DNA of 64,000 nt from Nitrospinaceae bacterium (lineage in GTDB: Bacteria; Nitrospinota; Nitrospinia; Nitrospinales; Nitrospinaceae), in contig JANQEK010000015.1 of assembly GCA_028278405.1 (NCBI GenBank), positions 62,001 through 126,000 on the forward strand, given 5' to 3'. The translations under genes were made by a program, and so were the position numbers. The notes beneath the pieces were generated by a model that ran no database searches, was not told the DNA's origin, and saw nothing but the letters and a program-made list of their open reading frames with translations. This document shows positions 42,559 to 53,663 of this stretch, piece after piece. The number at the start of each line of letters is the position of its first letter. Within the stretch, counting starts at the first letter, position 1.

Positions 42559-42819
42559 TTATCTATCCTTCTTTTTGAATTCGACTATTTTCCCATCTCT
42601 TGACCTCTGAAACTTTTGCCACTCCAAATTAAGCCTCTGACTGTTTTCCGATGCCAATTCCATTTCAAACCATATCTCTATGGCCTTAGAAACTGCCATG
42701 TTGTTTTTCATTTTTTTATAACCAGAATATGCTTTTAATAATTCCAGTTGTTCAGAGCTTTCCTCATCGAGAATGATTTGGTAGCGGAGATTTTTTGGTT
42801 TCTTAAACCGGGTGGACAT
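42559..42819 (-). CDS. small DNA-binding-like protein (possible ribbon-helix-helix), 86 aa
   Basis: First gene of the cassette. The N-terminal strand LRYQIILDEESSEQLELLKA and the following helix resemble a ribbon-helix-helix protein, where a beta-strand reads DNA. The C-terminus is basic (KFQRSRDGKIVEFKKKDR). A series of ACACCA/AAACCA repeats lies directly upstream, spaced 10 bp, as expected for a cooperatively binding repressor of this kind. The domain call is moderate, because the match is structural rather than by motif. Confidence 0.6.
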   Translation of the reverse strand: MSTRFKKPKNLRYQIILDEESSEQLELLKAYSGYKKMKNNMAVSKAIEIWFEMELASENSQRLNLEWQKFQRSRDGKIVEFKKKDR

Positions 42820-42874
42820 TTTTACCCCTTTAAACCAAAAAATGCTAGCTCATTCCCTGGTTCAAATTAATGTT

Positions 42875-42927
42875 ATTATACACCAAAGTACACCATTTTA
42901 AACCAAAATGAACATCAATGTAAACCA
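42875..42927 (-). promoter_or_regulatory. cassette promoter with 10-bp-spaced operator repeats
   Basis: On the minus strand TATAAT (42875-42880) provides a -10. Overlapping it, CACCA (42881), CACCA (42891), AACCA (42901), AACATCA (42911) and AAACCA (42922) recur every 10-11 bp, one helical turn. A weak further copy is at 42832. This suggests autorepression by the 86-residue protein. Confidence 0.6.
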
Positions 42928-42942
42928 CTATTTATCAATCAG

Positions 42943-44562
42943 TTATAGTCTTTGTACTCTCGGACCATACGTCGTGTGTTGAGAGATGAGTGAAAACACC
43001 ATCTCCAGCGCGTCGGGGCCGTCGTCGTGGTCAGCTTTCGGGAAATACCGTAACTGGTCTATCAGCTGTGTCTGGTTGCGGCGGAAGCGGATGATCCCGT
43101 TCTTGATATGGGGCTGCATCTTCGAAATACGCAACACTTTATCGCTGTTGGGTCGAATGCCTTCAACGGGCAGGTACAGTCCACGCTTCGCGCTTTCCTT
43201 GATCACCCAATCCTTGAACAGTTCCTGAAACTGAATTTCCTCAATCCCCACCAAAGTAAATCTGTATCGCTTATGCAAAGCTAGAAGATCTTCCATGATG
43301 GCATCGGGCGGGCGTTTGCGGATATCCGCTTCCAGTACGTCGATACAGCCTTCAGTATCGACTCCCGCGACGACGATGGCCGACGGATCGCCTCCCTGCG
43401 ACGACTTGCCGAGTGACGGATCGACCGCGCAGTAGATGCCCCGGTAATGCTTCCACTCGATCCGGCGCAGGACGCTCTCTTCGTCTAAAAATGTCAGCCA
43501 CTCTTCACGGAACAGGCAGTCGTCGGGGTTCACCGGCTCGTTCTGTTTTTCCGAATCGAAGAACGCCGGACCGTCGGACACGCGCATCTTCATCAGGCTG
43601 TAATAATCCTCCACCTCCGGCCACAGCACCTCGGTGCCGTCGAGCATCGCCGTTGCATGTTTCTTGAAGAACCGGTCGGCCTGGTTTTCTCTCCCGGCAG
43701 TGTACGTGGCTTCCCATCGCTCCCATAAGGAAGAAGTGGACCACGCCTGCACGGCCTGCCACTTGCGCCCAGTCCATCCGGGGCGCTGCAGCAACTGCGC
43801 CAGCAGGGAATCGTAATGCAGCAGGGTACCGACGACAACCGTCACCGTACGACGGCTGCCGATTTTCATCAGCGCCTTGAAGAACCATTCGCGGTCCTTC
43901 GCCCGCTGTTGCGGAGAGTCGATGTTTTCATCGCCTTCCAGATCGTCACACACGACCAGATCCGGGCGCACGCTGCCATGCCGGGCACCGCGCATCGCTT
44001 TGCGTTTGCCCCAGCACTTCAGTTTGGTGTTGTTGCGGGTGATCGCCAGCCCCTGCTTCCAGATCCTCCCTTCGCCGCAGGCTTCCGGGAAATCTTCGAG
44101 GAGTCGCTCGTTGGTTTCGAGTTCCGCTTTGATGAATTCGAGGAACTCTGCCGCCTGTTCGGTGGTGTCCGACACCAGCCCGATGAACTTTCGTTTTTCA
44201 GAGACAATGCACCACAGGGGAAGGATTAGGGATGCAATCGTCGACTTCGCGTGGCCCCTGGGCGCGGCTTGGGCAATGCGCGCCGACAGGGTACCGTTAA
44301 CGGGACCGTCAATATTGTGTGCCTGCTCCACCACTTCCTGAAAGAGCCTGTAAAAGGTGAGATGCATTTTTGACGGCGGGGCCGTCAGGTAATGCGGGAA
44401 GTAGGTTTTCGCGAAGAACCTTAAATTCTGGAGCGCGCGTTGTTTGCGGTTTTCTTTTTGTTTCGGGGTGCTTTGACCGAAAGGCGTGAGCGCGCGGGCG
44501 ATGAGTTTGCGGATGTCGTCGTAGCCGCGGGCCAGTTTGGAAATGCTTTTGAATCCTGCCAA
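42943..44562 (-). CDS. phage terminase large subunit
   Basis: A 539-residue DNA-packaging motor. The N-terminal ATPase domain has a Walker-A-like RGHAKSTIASLIL (about residue 104) and Walker B LVVCDDLEGDEN. The C-terminal RNase H-fold nuclease has IYCAVDPSLG and DDGPDALEMVF. It drives and cuts DNA during packaging into capsids. The start overlaps the preceding small gene by 142 bp, an unusually long overlap. Portal, which usually follows directly, lies 6.8 kb away behind the cassette and host-like genes. Confidence 0.9.
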   Translation of the reverse strand: MAGFKSISKLARGYDDIRKLIARALTPFGQSTPKQKENRKQRALQNLRFFAKTYFPHYLTAPPSKMHLTFYRLFQEVVEQAHNIDGPVNGTLSARIAQAAPRGHAKSTIASLILPLWCIVSEKRKFIGLVSDTTEQAAEFLEFIKAELETNERLLEDFPEACGEGRIWKQGLAITRNNTKLKCWGKRKAMRGARHGSVRPDLVVCDDLEGDENIDSPQQRAKDREWFFKALMKIGSRRTVTVVVGTLLHYDSLLAQLLQRPGWTGRKWQAVQAWSTSSLWERWEATYTAGRENQADRFFKKHATAMLDGTEVLWPEVEDYYSLMKMRVSDGPAFFDSEKQNEPVNPDDCLFREEWLTFLDEESVLRRIEWKHYRGIYCAVDPSLGKSSQGGDPSAIVVAGVDTEGCIDVLEADIRKRPPDAIMEDLLALHKRYRFTLVGIEEIQFQELFKDWVIKESAKRGLYLPVEGIRPNSDKVLRISKMQPHIKNGIIRFRRNQTQLIDQLRYFPKADHDDGPDALEMVFSLISQHTTYGPRVQRL

Positions 44563-44873
44563 AATGTTTTCACCCTGTCGCCGATCTCTTCCAGGTGGTC
44601 GCCGATAAACCGAGCCGATGCCTCCTCCCCTTTTTGAAGCAGGAAATTGACCACCCCTCTCAGGGCGTCGATCAGCAATTGCTCGCGGTCGACCGCCTGT
44701 TCCTGCATCATGGTTTTCCGGATGTCGAGGATATGGCCGGTGTACATCCCGTGAATCCGGTGAAGCTGGATGTCTTCCGGCGAAACCTTGAGGACCTCCT
44801 GGATCGCCTGTTTGGCATCGACCATTTCCTCCATCAACTGCTGAAGGGCGTGACCCGGACCAGCCTCATTCAT
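44421..44873 (-). CDS. terminase-small-subunit-like phage protein
   Basis: 150 residues starting at ATG 44873, which overlaps the upstream stop by 8 bp (ATGAATGA). Helical core (LQQLMEEMVDAKQAIQEVLK, DREQLLIDALRGVVNFLLQK) and a Lys/Ser-rich C-terminal tail (KAPRNKKKTANNARSRI). Position directly before the large terminase and helical character fit a small terminase subunit, but there is no HTH motif that I can point to. The tail overlaps the large terminase gene. Confidence 0.6.
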   Translation of the reverse strand: MNEAGPGHALQQLMEEMVDAKQAIQEVLKVSPEDIQLHRIHGMYTGHILDIRKTMMQEQAVDREQLLIDALRGVVNFLLQKGEEASARFIGDHLEEIGDRVKTFWQDSKAFPNWPAATTTSANSSPARSRLSVKAPRNKKKTANNARSRI

Positions 44874-45240
44874 GGGAAGGGAGTCGGTGAATCGTTTTGC
44901 TGAGTTCGTTGATGAGTTTGAAGATGCGCCCGATGGCGCTTTCAGTCTTACCGACTGTGCGGTAGAAACCTTCCTTGGAAACAAACTGTTCGTACAGATA
45001 CTTCTGATCGACGAGGCGAGAGGCTTCGAGTTTTTCGAGGTCGCGTTCCAGCTTGTCCATGCGCTTTTCCAGCTCCCTGCCCCGCTGATCGATTTTGTGC
45101 GTCAGTTCCTTCTTGAGGTCGGTAAAATGCCGGCCGCTTTCGGCAATCAGGCGCTTCATCAACCAGCCAATCACCCACACCCCGATCATCAGTGACAAAG
45201 TGATGAAAGGCGTAACTGTCCGAATTATCTCCAGAGTCAT
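44866..45240 (-). CDS. phage membrane-anchored coiled-coil protein (DUF2730-like)
   Basis: 124 residues: one N-terminal membrane helix (ITLSLMIGVWVIGWLM, about residues 12-27) and a long coiled coil (DLKKELTHKIDQRGRELEKR, MDKLERDLEKLEASR). It resembles DUF2730-type proteins found beside terminase genes in Mu-like phages. It is the first gene of the visible late operon and sits directly beside the origin candidate region. Role unknown. Confidence 0.65.
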   Translation of the reverse strand: MTLEIIRTVTPFITLSLMIGVWVIGWLMKRLIAESGRHFTDLKKELTHKIDQRGRELEKRMDKLERDLEKLEASRLVDQKYLYEQFVSKEGFYRTVGKTESAIGRIFKLINELSKTIHRLPSHE

Positions 45241-45961
45241 TACCGGATCCTTTTCTGTTTTTAGTCCAGGGGTATTAATGGGGTAGTCTGAAAATGAATG
45301 ACCCAGTTTTGCACAAATTTTGTTCAGTTTTCCGCGGGTGCTGAAATTTTACACACCAACATCCCCATAAAGGATGGATGGGTTATGCGGAAACATTCAG
45401 AGGATTGCGAAGTTATAAAATTATTTTAGGGTTCTTATCTCGTTCTCCGATCAAATTTTAGGTGAACCGTTTAAGTTTGAGGCGGGGCGGGACGGACCGG
45501 TTCGAACAGTCCGTCCCCTGGGAAGAGCATGGGCCTCTTGCGCACGGAAGCCGGTGGGAAATTAAACTTAAATGCACAGCTAACGAATATTGATTTACAG
45601 TTCTTTAATATCGAGGAGTTTCATTGAAACCCTTGAAGCAGATTCCTACCTGAAGGAGTCGCCCGCGCATTGCGGGTTTCTGTTAGTTGCAAAACAACGC
45701 AAGGTAGCGATGCGATAAGGTCATAAAATTAAATGCTTTGCTCATTCAAAAAATAAGGTGGTTACAATCCAAAACAAATGAAACCAAATCGGGCAACAAA
45801 GTTTAAAACAATTTGGAACATGAAGGTCATGTTATTTCATTACTTAGAACTTTCATGAAATTTTATTTTCTTTTGTAGTTGATTTCGTTCTCACCGTTTT
45901 ATATATTGCCGTCCTCCTACCTGTTACATTTTATTTTCAAACCAAGTGCTCGGAGACCTTT
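45241..45961. other. candidate replication origin (oriC) region upstream of dnaA
   Basis: A 721-bp non-coding, AT-rich stretch with two matches to the DnaA-box consensus TTWTNCACA (TTTTGCACA 45307-45315 and TTTTACACA 45347-45355). A perfect 9-bp hairpin (GGGACGGAC..GTCCGTCCC, 45489-45517) and a small terminator-like hairpin (CCCGC..GCGGG, 45662-45676) lie further on. No ORF is supported. A third DnaA-box match lies after dnaA (47322-47330). Origin function is inferred. Confidence 0.5.
45879..45907 (+). promoter_or_regulatory. probable dnaA promoter
   Basis: TTGATT (45879-45884), a 17-base spacer and TATATT (45902-45907), lying 55 bp before the dnaA ATG at 45962. Confidence 0.55.
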
Positions 45962-47308
45962 ATGGAGGTTCTTTGGAACAACTGCCTCGAAGAGATAGAG
46001 AAGCAAGTTCTTCCTGAAAATTTCAATACGTGGTTTACCCCAACATACGCCTGCTCCAAAGATGATAAAGCCCTGACAATTGCCGTTCCCAACCGTTTTT
46101 TTGAAAAATGCCTGACGGAAAATTATCTGGAGTTGATTGAGAACGCACTGGAAACCGTATCGAATAAAAAACTGGAAGTGCGCTTCAGGGTTAACAGCGA
46201 ACTTAAGGAGAGATCCTCCTCAACGCCGGACACCCATGACCCGCAAAAAACCAGGGATGTACCCCCACCTACCCCGCTATTCAACAACGGGTTCTTAAAT
46301 CCGAAATACAATTTCGAAAACTTTGTGGTGGGACCCAACAACCAATTTGCCCGGGCTGCAGGCCAGGCGGTGGCCGGAAACCCCGCCCACAACTACAATC
46401 CCCTGTTTTTGTACGGCGCGGTGGGGCTGGGCAAAACACACCTCCTGCACGCCATTGGCAACGCCATTGTGAAAGAAAATCCGCAAACCCGGGTCCGTTA
46501 TATTTCCGCAGAAAGTTTTACGGTGGATTTAATCGAGTCCATCAAAAAAGACCGGATGCAAGGCTTTCGTGAACGCTACCGCCCCCTAGACGTCCTGCTG
46601 GTGGATGACATTCAATTCATTGCAGGGAAGGAACGGACGCAGGAGGAGTTTTTCTACACGTTCAACACTCTCTACGAATATCACAAACAGATTGTCATCT
46701 CGAGCGATCGTTATCCCAAAGACATGCAAAATATCGAAGAACGGCTGCGGTCACGGTTCGAGAGCGGGTTGATCGCGGACATCATGCCGCCGGACCTGGA
46801 AACGAAGATGGCGATCCTATATCAGAAAGCCGAAATCCATCAAAAAACCATCCCCCAGGATGTAGCCATGTTTCTCGCCAACAACATCAAATCCAACATT
46901 CGGGAACTGGAAGGTTTGTTGTTGCGGATTATCGCCTATGGATCGTTTACTCGCAGGGAGATCAATCTTGAATTGGCACAGGAAGTTTTGAAAGACTTCA
47001 CGGTCGACAAAAATCGCCATTTCACCATACCTAACATTCAAAAAACTGTGGCCCAATTTTTCCAATTAAAGGTTACGGATTTGAAGTCCAAAAAGCGCTC
47101 CCGTGACATCTCAATTCCGCGTCAGATTGCAATGTATATCTGTCGCGAATTCACCCAGGCATCGCTCCCCGAAATCGGTCGTCAATTTGGCGGCAAGGAT
47201 CACACCACAGTCATTTTTTCCTACCGCAAGATTTCCAATTTAATCAATGAAAACAATGAGATGGGAAAGAGGGTCCAAGAAATAATCAAATTGATTGAAA
47301 ATGGATAA
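45962..47308 (+). CDS. dnaA: chromosomal replication initiator DnaA
   Basis: A 448-residue AAA+ initiator that binds DnaA boxes and opens oriC. Walker A is GAVGLGKTHLLHAIGN (about residue 153). Walker B is VLLVDDIQFI, and the C-terminal DNA-binding domain ends with the family signature GGKDHTTVIFSYRKI. The N-terminal domain I (LWNNCLEEIEKQVLPENFNT) is intact. Length is normal. gyrB follows after 226 bp, the common dnaA-gyrB neighbourhood, although dnaN and recF are absent here. Confidence 0.98.
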   Translation: MEVLWNNCLEEIEKQVLPENFNTWFTPTYACSKDDKALTIAVPNRFFEKCLTENYLELIENALETVSNKKLEVRFRVNSELKERSSSTPDTHDPQKTRDVPPPTPLFNNGFLNPKYNFENFVVGPNNQFARAAGQAVAGNPAHNYNPLFLYGAVGLGKTHLLHAIGNAIVKENPQTRVRYISAESFTVDLIESIKKDRMQGFRERYRPLDVLLVDDIQFIAGKERTQEEFFYTFNTLYEYHKQIVISSDRYPKDMQNIEERLRSRFESGLIADIMPPDLETKMAILYQKAEIHQKTIPQDVAMFLANNIKSNIRELEGLLLRIIAYGSFTRREINLELAQEVLKDFTVDKNRHFTIPNIQKTVAQFFQLKVTDLKSKKRSRDISIPRQIAMYICREFTQASLPEIGRQFGGKDHTTVIFSYRKISNLINENNEMGKRVQEIIKLIENG

Positions 47309-47321
47309 ACTGTAAAAAAGC

Positions 47322-47330
47322 TGTGTAAAA
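47322..47330. promoter_or_regulatory. DnaA-box-like site after dnaA
   Basis: TGTGTAAAA is the reverse complement of TTTTACACA, a TTWTNCACA match, 14 bp after the dnaA stop. Confidence 0.4.
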
Positions 47331-47534
47331 ACTATGATAAAAACGTCCGATTTAAGGTATAATAATCCCGGCTAAAAACTATCCCCATCCGTCCACGGAG
47401 AAAGCCGGAAACCGAGGTTTTTACTCAATTAAATATACCTTTAAAATCGATTGTTTAGCTGGCTTTCCCCCATAAACACAGTCCCTACTATTACTACTAG
47501 ATTTATACTCTTAAATCTTATTTATTTGGATTAG

Positions 47535-50138
<2,604 letters not shown>

Positions 50139-50139
50139 C

Positions 50140-50182
50140 GAGTTGACTATTGACGGAGGATGACCGTCATAAAGCACAGAGG
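50140..50182 (+). repeat. possible degenerate copy of the dispersed intergenic repeat
   Basis: GAGTTGACTATTGACGGAGGATGACC..AAAGCACAG keeps the TTGAC..TTGACGG..GCACA order of the repeat family found at 52.6-63.4 kb, but it is diverged. It fills the gyrB-gyrA gap. Confidence 0.35.
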
Positions 50183-50210
50183 ATTTCTTCTACAACGCCA
50201 AAATTAAAAC

Positions 50211-52628
50211 ATGCCCGATTCCATAGAGCTGATCAATATCGAAGACGAAATGCGCAGCGCGTATCTCGATTACGCGATGAGCGTCATCATCGGCCGCGCC
50301 CTGCCCGATGTGCGCGACGGCCTCAAGCCGGTGCACCGCCGGATTTTGTACGCCATGCACGGGCAGAGCAACGTCTTCAACCGTCCACGCAAAAAATCAG
50401 CCGCCATCGTCGGCGAGGTGCTGGGTAAATTCCATCCCCACGGCGACACCGCGGTCTACGACACGCTGGTCCGCATGGCCCAGGATTTCTCGCTGCGCTA
50501 TCCACTGGTCGACGGCAAAGGCAACTTCGGTTCGGTCGATGGCGACACCGCCGCCGCGATGCGTTACACCGAAGTGCGCATGGCGCAGATCACCCAGAAC
50601 CTGCTCGAAGACCTGGGCAAGGATACGGTCGGTTTTGCTCCCAACTACGACGAATCCCTGGAAGAACCCACCGTCCTCCCCGCGGCGTTTCCGCAACTGC
50701 TGGTCAACGGTTCCTCCGGCATCGCCGTGGGTATGGCGACCAACATTCCCCCGCACAATCTGCAGGAGATTGTAGACGCAGCGGTTCATCTGATTGATCA
50801 CCCGGACTGCGTGATCGATGATCTCATCAAACTCGTGCCCGGTCCAGATTTTCCGACGCGCGGCCTGGTGTACGGGACTTCGGGACTGCGCGCCGCTTAC
50901 CACCGGGGGCGCGGACAGATCAAAGTGCGTGCCCGAGTCGAAATGGAAACCAACCCGAAAGGTGATCGGGAATTTATCATCGTGCGTGAACTTCCGTTCC
51001 AGGTCAACAAAGCCCGGCTGGTGAAACAGATTGCCCAGATGCACCGCGACAAGAAGTTGGACGGCATCAGTGATCTTCGCGACGAATCCGACCGCGACGG
51101 TATCCGCATCGTGATCGAGCTCAAAAAAGGCACCAACTCGCAGGTGATGCTGAACACGCTGTATAAAAACACCCAGATGCAGGAGACCTTCGGCATCATC
51201 ATGCTGGCCCTGGTGGACCGCCAGCCGAAGGTGCTCAACCTGAAAGAGGTTCTCCAGCAGTTCATTTTATTCCGCAGGGAAATCATCACGCGGCGCACCG
51301 AATTCGATCTCAAGAAAGCGCGCGAGAAAGAGCATATCCTGGAAGGGCTCGTTGTCGCCCTCGACAATCTCGACGAAGTCGTGAAACTGATCCGCAACGC
51401 CAAAGATCCAAACGAAGCGCGTGACGGGTTGATGGAACAGTTCGGATTGTCCGAGGTTCAGGCGAAAGCCATTCTGGAAATGCGTCTGCAGAGACTCACT
51501 GGACTGGAGCGGCAGAAGATCATCGACGACCTGGCGGCGATCCGGAAAGAAATCGCGGAGCTGGAAAACATCCTCGCCAACGAAGATGTCAAAATGAAAA
51601 TCATCCGCGATGAACTGTCTGAGATCAAGAAAAAGTACGGTGATGATCGCCGGACCGAGATTGTCGAGACAGACGAAGCGGAAATCGACATTGAGGATAT
51701 GATCGCCGATGAGGATATGGTCGTCACTTATTCACGCGGCGGGTATATCAAGCGCCAGAGCACCGGAAACTACCGCGCCCAACGTCGGGGCGGCAAGGGA
51801 ATTAAAGGTATGGGTGTGGTGGAAGAGGATGTTGTCCACCAGCTCTTCGTTGCCTCCAGTCTCGACACCCTGCTCATTTTCACCAGTATCGGTAAAGTGC
51901 ATTGGCTGAAGGTGTATAACATTCCGGAAGCCGGACGCACGGCCAAAGGCAAATCCATCGCCAACCTGCTGGCGCTGAAGCCCAACGAAAAGATCGCGAG
52001 CATCCTTCCCGTTAAAACTTTCGAAGAGGACAAGTATGTGTTGTGCGCCACCGAAAAAGGCGTTGTGAAGAAAACGTCGCTGATGGCGTACAGCAAGGCC
52101 CGCCAGGGAGGCATCATCGGGTTGACGCTGGATGACGACGACCAGGTGATTTCCGCAAATATCAGCGACGGCAAGCAGGATGTCCTGCTCGCCACGCAAA
52201 CCGGTATGTCGATCCGGTTCAAGGAGACGGATGTCCGTCCCATCGGCCGTACCGGGCGCGGTGTACAGGGTATCCGGTTCAAAGCTCAGGACCGGGTGGT
52301 GGGCGCCGAAATTGTGGAACCGGGCAATACCATCCTTACGGTGACCGAAAACGGTTATGGCAAACGCACCCCGCTCGATGAATACCCGGTGCAGGGTCGT
52401 GGCGGCACCGGGGTGATCACCATTCGGTGCAACGAAAAGATCGGACAGGTGGTTGGTATTGAACGGGTGACCGAAGAAGATGAATTGTTGATGGTGACTT
52501 CCAAAGGCAACATCATTCGTATGGCGGTCAATGAAATCTCCGTGATCGGACGGAACACCCAGGGGGTTCGCCTCGCGCGCATGGAAGAGGACACCCGTGT
52601 GGTCGGCGTCGAAAAGTTCGTCGAATAA
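50211..52628 (+). CDS. gyrA: DNA gyrase subunit A
   Basis: An 805-residue breakage-reunion subunit. The catalytic Tyr lies in [12 protein letters not shown] (about residue 120). The quinolone-region segment reads [18 protein letters not shown], with Thr where E. coli has Ser83. The C-terminal beta-pinwheel contains the GyrA box QRRGGKG, which identifies gyrase rather than topoisomerase IV. Length is close to normal. gyrB lies 72 bp upstream. Confidence 0.98.
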   Translation: MPDSIELINIEDEMRSAYLDYAMSVIIGRALPDVRDGLKPVHRRILYAMHGQSNVFNRPRKKSAAIVGEVLGKFHPHGDTAVYDTLVRMAQDFSLRYPLVDGKGNFGSVDGDTAAAMRYTEVRMAQITQNLLEDLGKDTVGFAPNYDESLEEPTVLPAAFPQLLVNGSSGIAVGMATNIPPHNLQEIVDAAVHLIDHPDCVIDDLIKLVPGPDFPTRGLVYGTSGLRAAYHRGRGQIKVRARVEMETNPKGDREFIIVRELPFQVNKARLVKQIAQMHRDKKLDGISDLRDESDRDGIRIVIELKKGTNSQVMLNTLYKNTQMQETFGIIMLALVDRQPKVLNLKEVLQQFILFRREIITRRTEFDLKKAREKEHILEGLVVALDNLDEVVKLIRNAKDPNEARDGLMEQFGLSEVQAKAILEMRLQRLTGLERQKIIDDLAAIRKEIAELENILANEDVKMKIIRDELSEIKKKYGDDRRTEIVETDEAEIDIEDMIADEDMVVTYSRGGYIKRQSTGNYRAQRRGGKGIKGMGVVEEDVVHQLFVASSLDTLLIFTSIGKVHWLKVYNIPEAGRTAKGKSIANLLALKPNEKIASILPVKTFEEDKYVLCATEKGVVKKTSLMAYSKARQGGIIGLTLDDDDQVISANISDGKQDVLLATQTGMSIRFKETDVRPIGRTGRGVQGIRFKAQDRVVGAEIVEPGNTILTVTENGYGKRTPLDEYPVQGRGGTGVITIRCNEKIGQVVGIERVTEEDELLMVTSKGNIIRMAVNEISVIGRNTQGVRLARMEEDTRVVGVEKFVE

Positions 52629-52696
52629 CTCCTCCTCCCCGGAGGGGGAACTTGTTGACGGTTGACGGCAGGTGTTGATCATGGGGGCACAAATGA
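52629..52696 (+). repeat. dispersed intergenic repeat, copy 1
   Basis: Fits the family consensus CTCCTCCCCGGAGGGGGAACTTGTTGACNGTTGACNGC-n7-9-TGATCNTTGGGCACAATTGAA. It lies directly after the gyrA stop. Confidence 0.75.
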
Positions 52697-52811
52697 ATCT
52701 CACCTTTCCTTAACGCGCCGAAGGATCACCATGACAAACCTGCGCCTCTCTGTTATTCTGAGACGCTGAAGGTGTAATCAATTAAAAAACTGTGTTTTAG
52801 GCCCCTCCAGG

Positions 52812-53663
52812 ATGATGTGTTTCAATCTCCGAACCCGAATCACTTATATCGCCATTTTTTGTATTGTTCTGACTGCGTCTCTTGGTTGCGGGGATTCGCG
52901 GGTTGAGAATTTGCTGCTCCGGGCCAATGAAGAGTGGGTCCAGGGGCGCAACCACAGCGCAATCGAATTGTTCAATGCGGTTCTGGAAATATCCCCATCC
53001 GGTCCCCACGCCGAGGAATCTCTCTATCGATTGGGGGAGATCTATTATTTCGGGCTGGGAGAAACGGCCAAGGCGATCAGTTATTTTCAGGAAGTGGTCA
53101 ACATGCGTCCGCGTGGCGAGTTTGCCTATGGAGCGCAAAAATACATCGCGGAAATTGTGGAGCTCAGTTTCAGGGATCTCGATCAGGCGATCATTGAATA
53201 CCAGAAGCTGATCAATGAATACAAAAAACCCGAAGAGCATCCCGAACAGCAGTTTCGTATCGCCGCCATCTATTTTAAAAAACACAACTACGAACAGGCA
53301 CTGGTCGAATTCGATATCCTGGTGGAGAGTTACCCCAAAAACCAGTGGTCCGAGGAAGCCTACCTGAGAATCACCGAGATTCTTCACAATATGGAACGCT
53401 GCAGCGACGCCCGGGAAAAATATTCCCAGTTCCGGGTGCTTTATCCGAAGAGCACATTTTCCGGAGAAATGGAGTTTGTCATGGCCTCCTGCCTGGAAGA
53501 AGAAGGCAAGCTCAAACTGGCTTATAATCGGTTCAAGAAACTGGAGGGGGATTACAAATACCCTGCGCTGTTGAAAATGAAGCTGGAAGGCATCGAAGGA
53601 CGCATCAAAAAGGGCGGCAAGTCCAGACGTAAAATTCCCAGACGCTACCGAAGAAAAAGTTAA
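52812..53663 (+). CDS. lipoprotein with tetratricopeptide repeats
   Basis: A 283-residue predicted lipoprotein: signal peptide ending LTASLGC (about residue 26), then TPR-type helix pairs (NEEWVQGRNHSAIELFNAVL, YRLGEIYYFGLGETAKAISY, FRIAAIYFKKHNYEQALVEF) to about residue 250. The C-terminus is strongly basic (KKGGKSRRKIPRRYRRKS). It resembles BamD/YbgF-type outer-membrane TPR proteins in layout, though not clearly either. Its stop overlaps the serS start by one base (TAATG). Confidence 0.75.
   Translation: MMCFNLRTRITYIAIFCIVLTASLGCGDSRVENLLLRANEEWVQGRNHSAIELFNAVLEISPSGPHAEESLYRLGEIYYFGLGETAKAISYFQEVVNMRPRGEFAYGAQKYIAEIVELSFRDLDQAIIEYQKLINEYKKPEEHPEQQFRIAAIYFKKHNYEQALVEFDILVESYPKNQWSEEAYLRITEILHNMERCSDAREKYSQFRVLYPKSTFSGEMEFVMASCLEEEGKLKLAYNRFKKLEGDYKYPALLKMKLEGIEGRIKKGGKSRRKIPRRYRRKS

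Noticed and set aside
51732-52703. 323-aa minus-strand ORF over gyrA
   Set aside because: It is antisense to the well-supported gyrA C-terminus and shows no motif or ribosome site.
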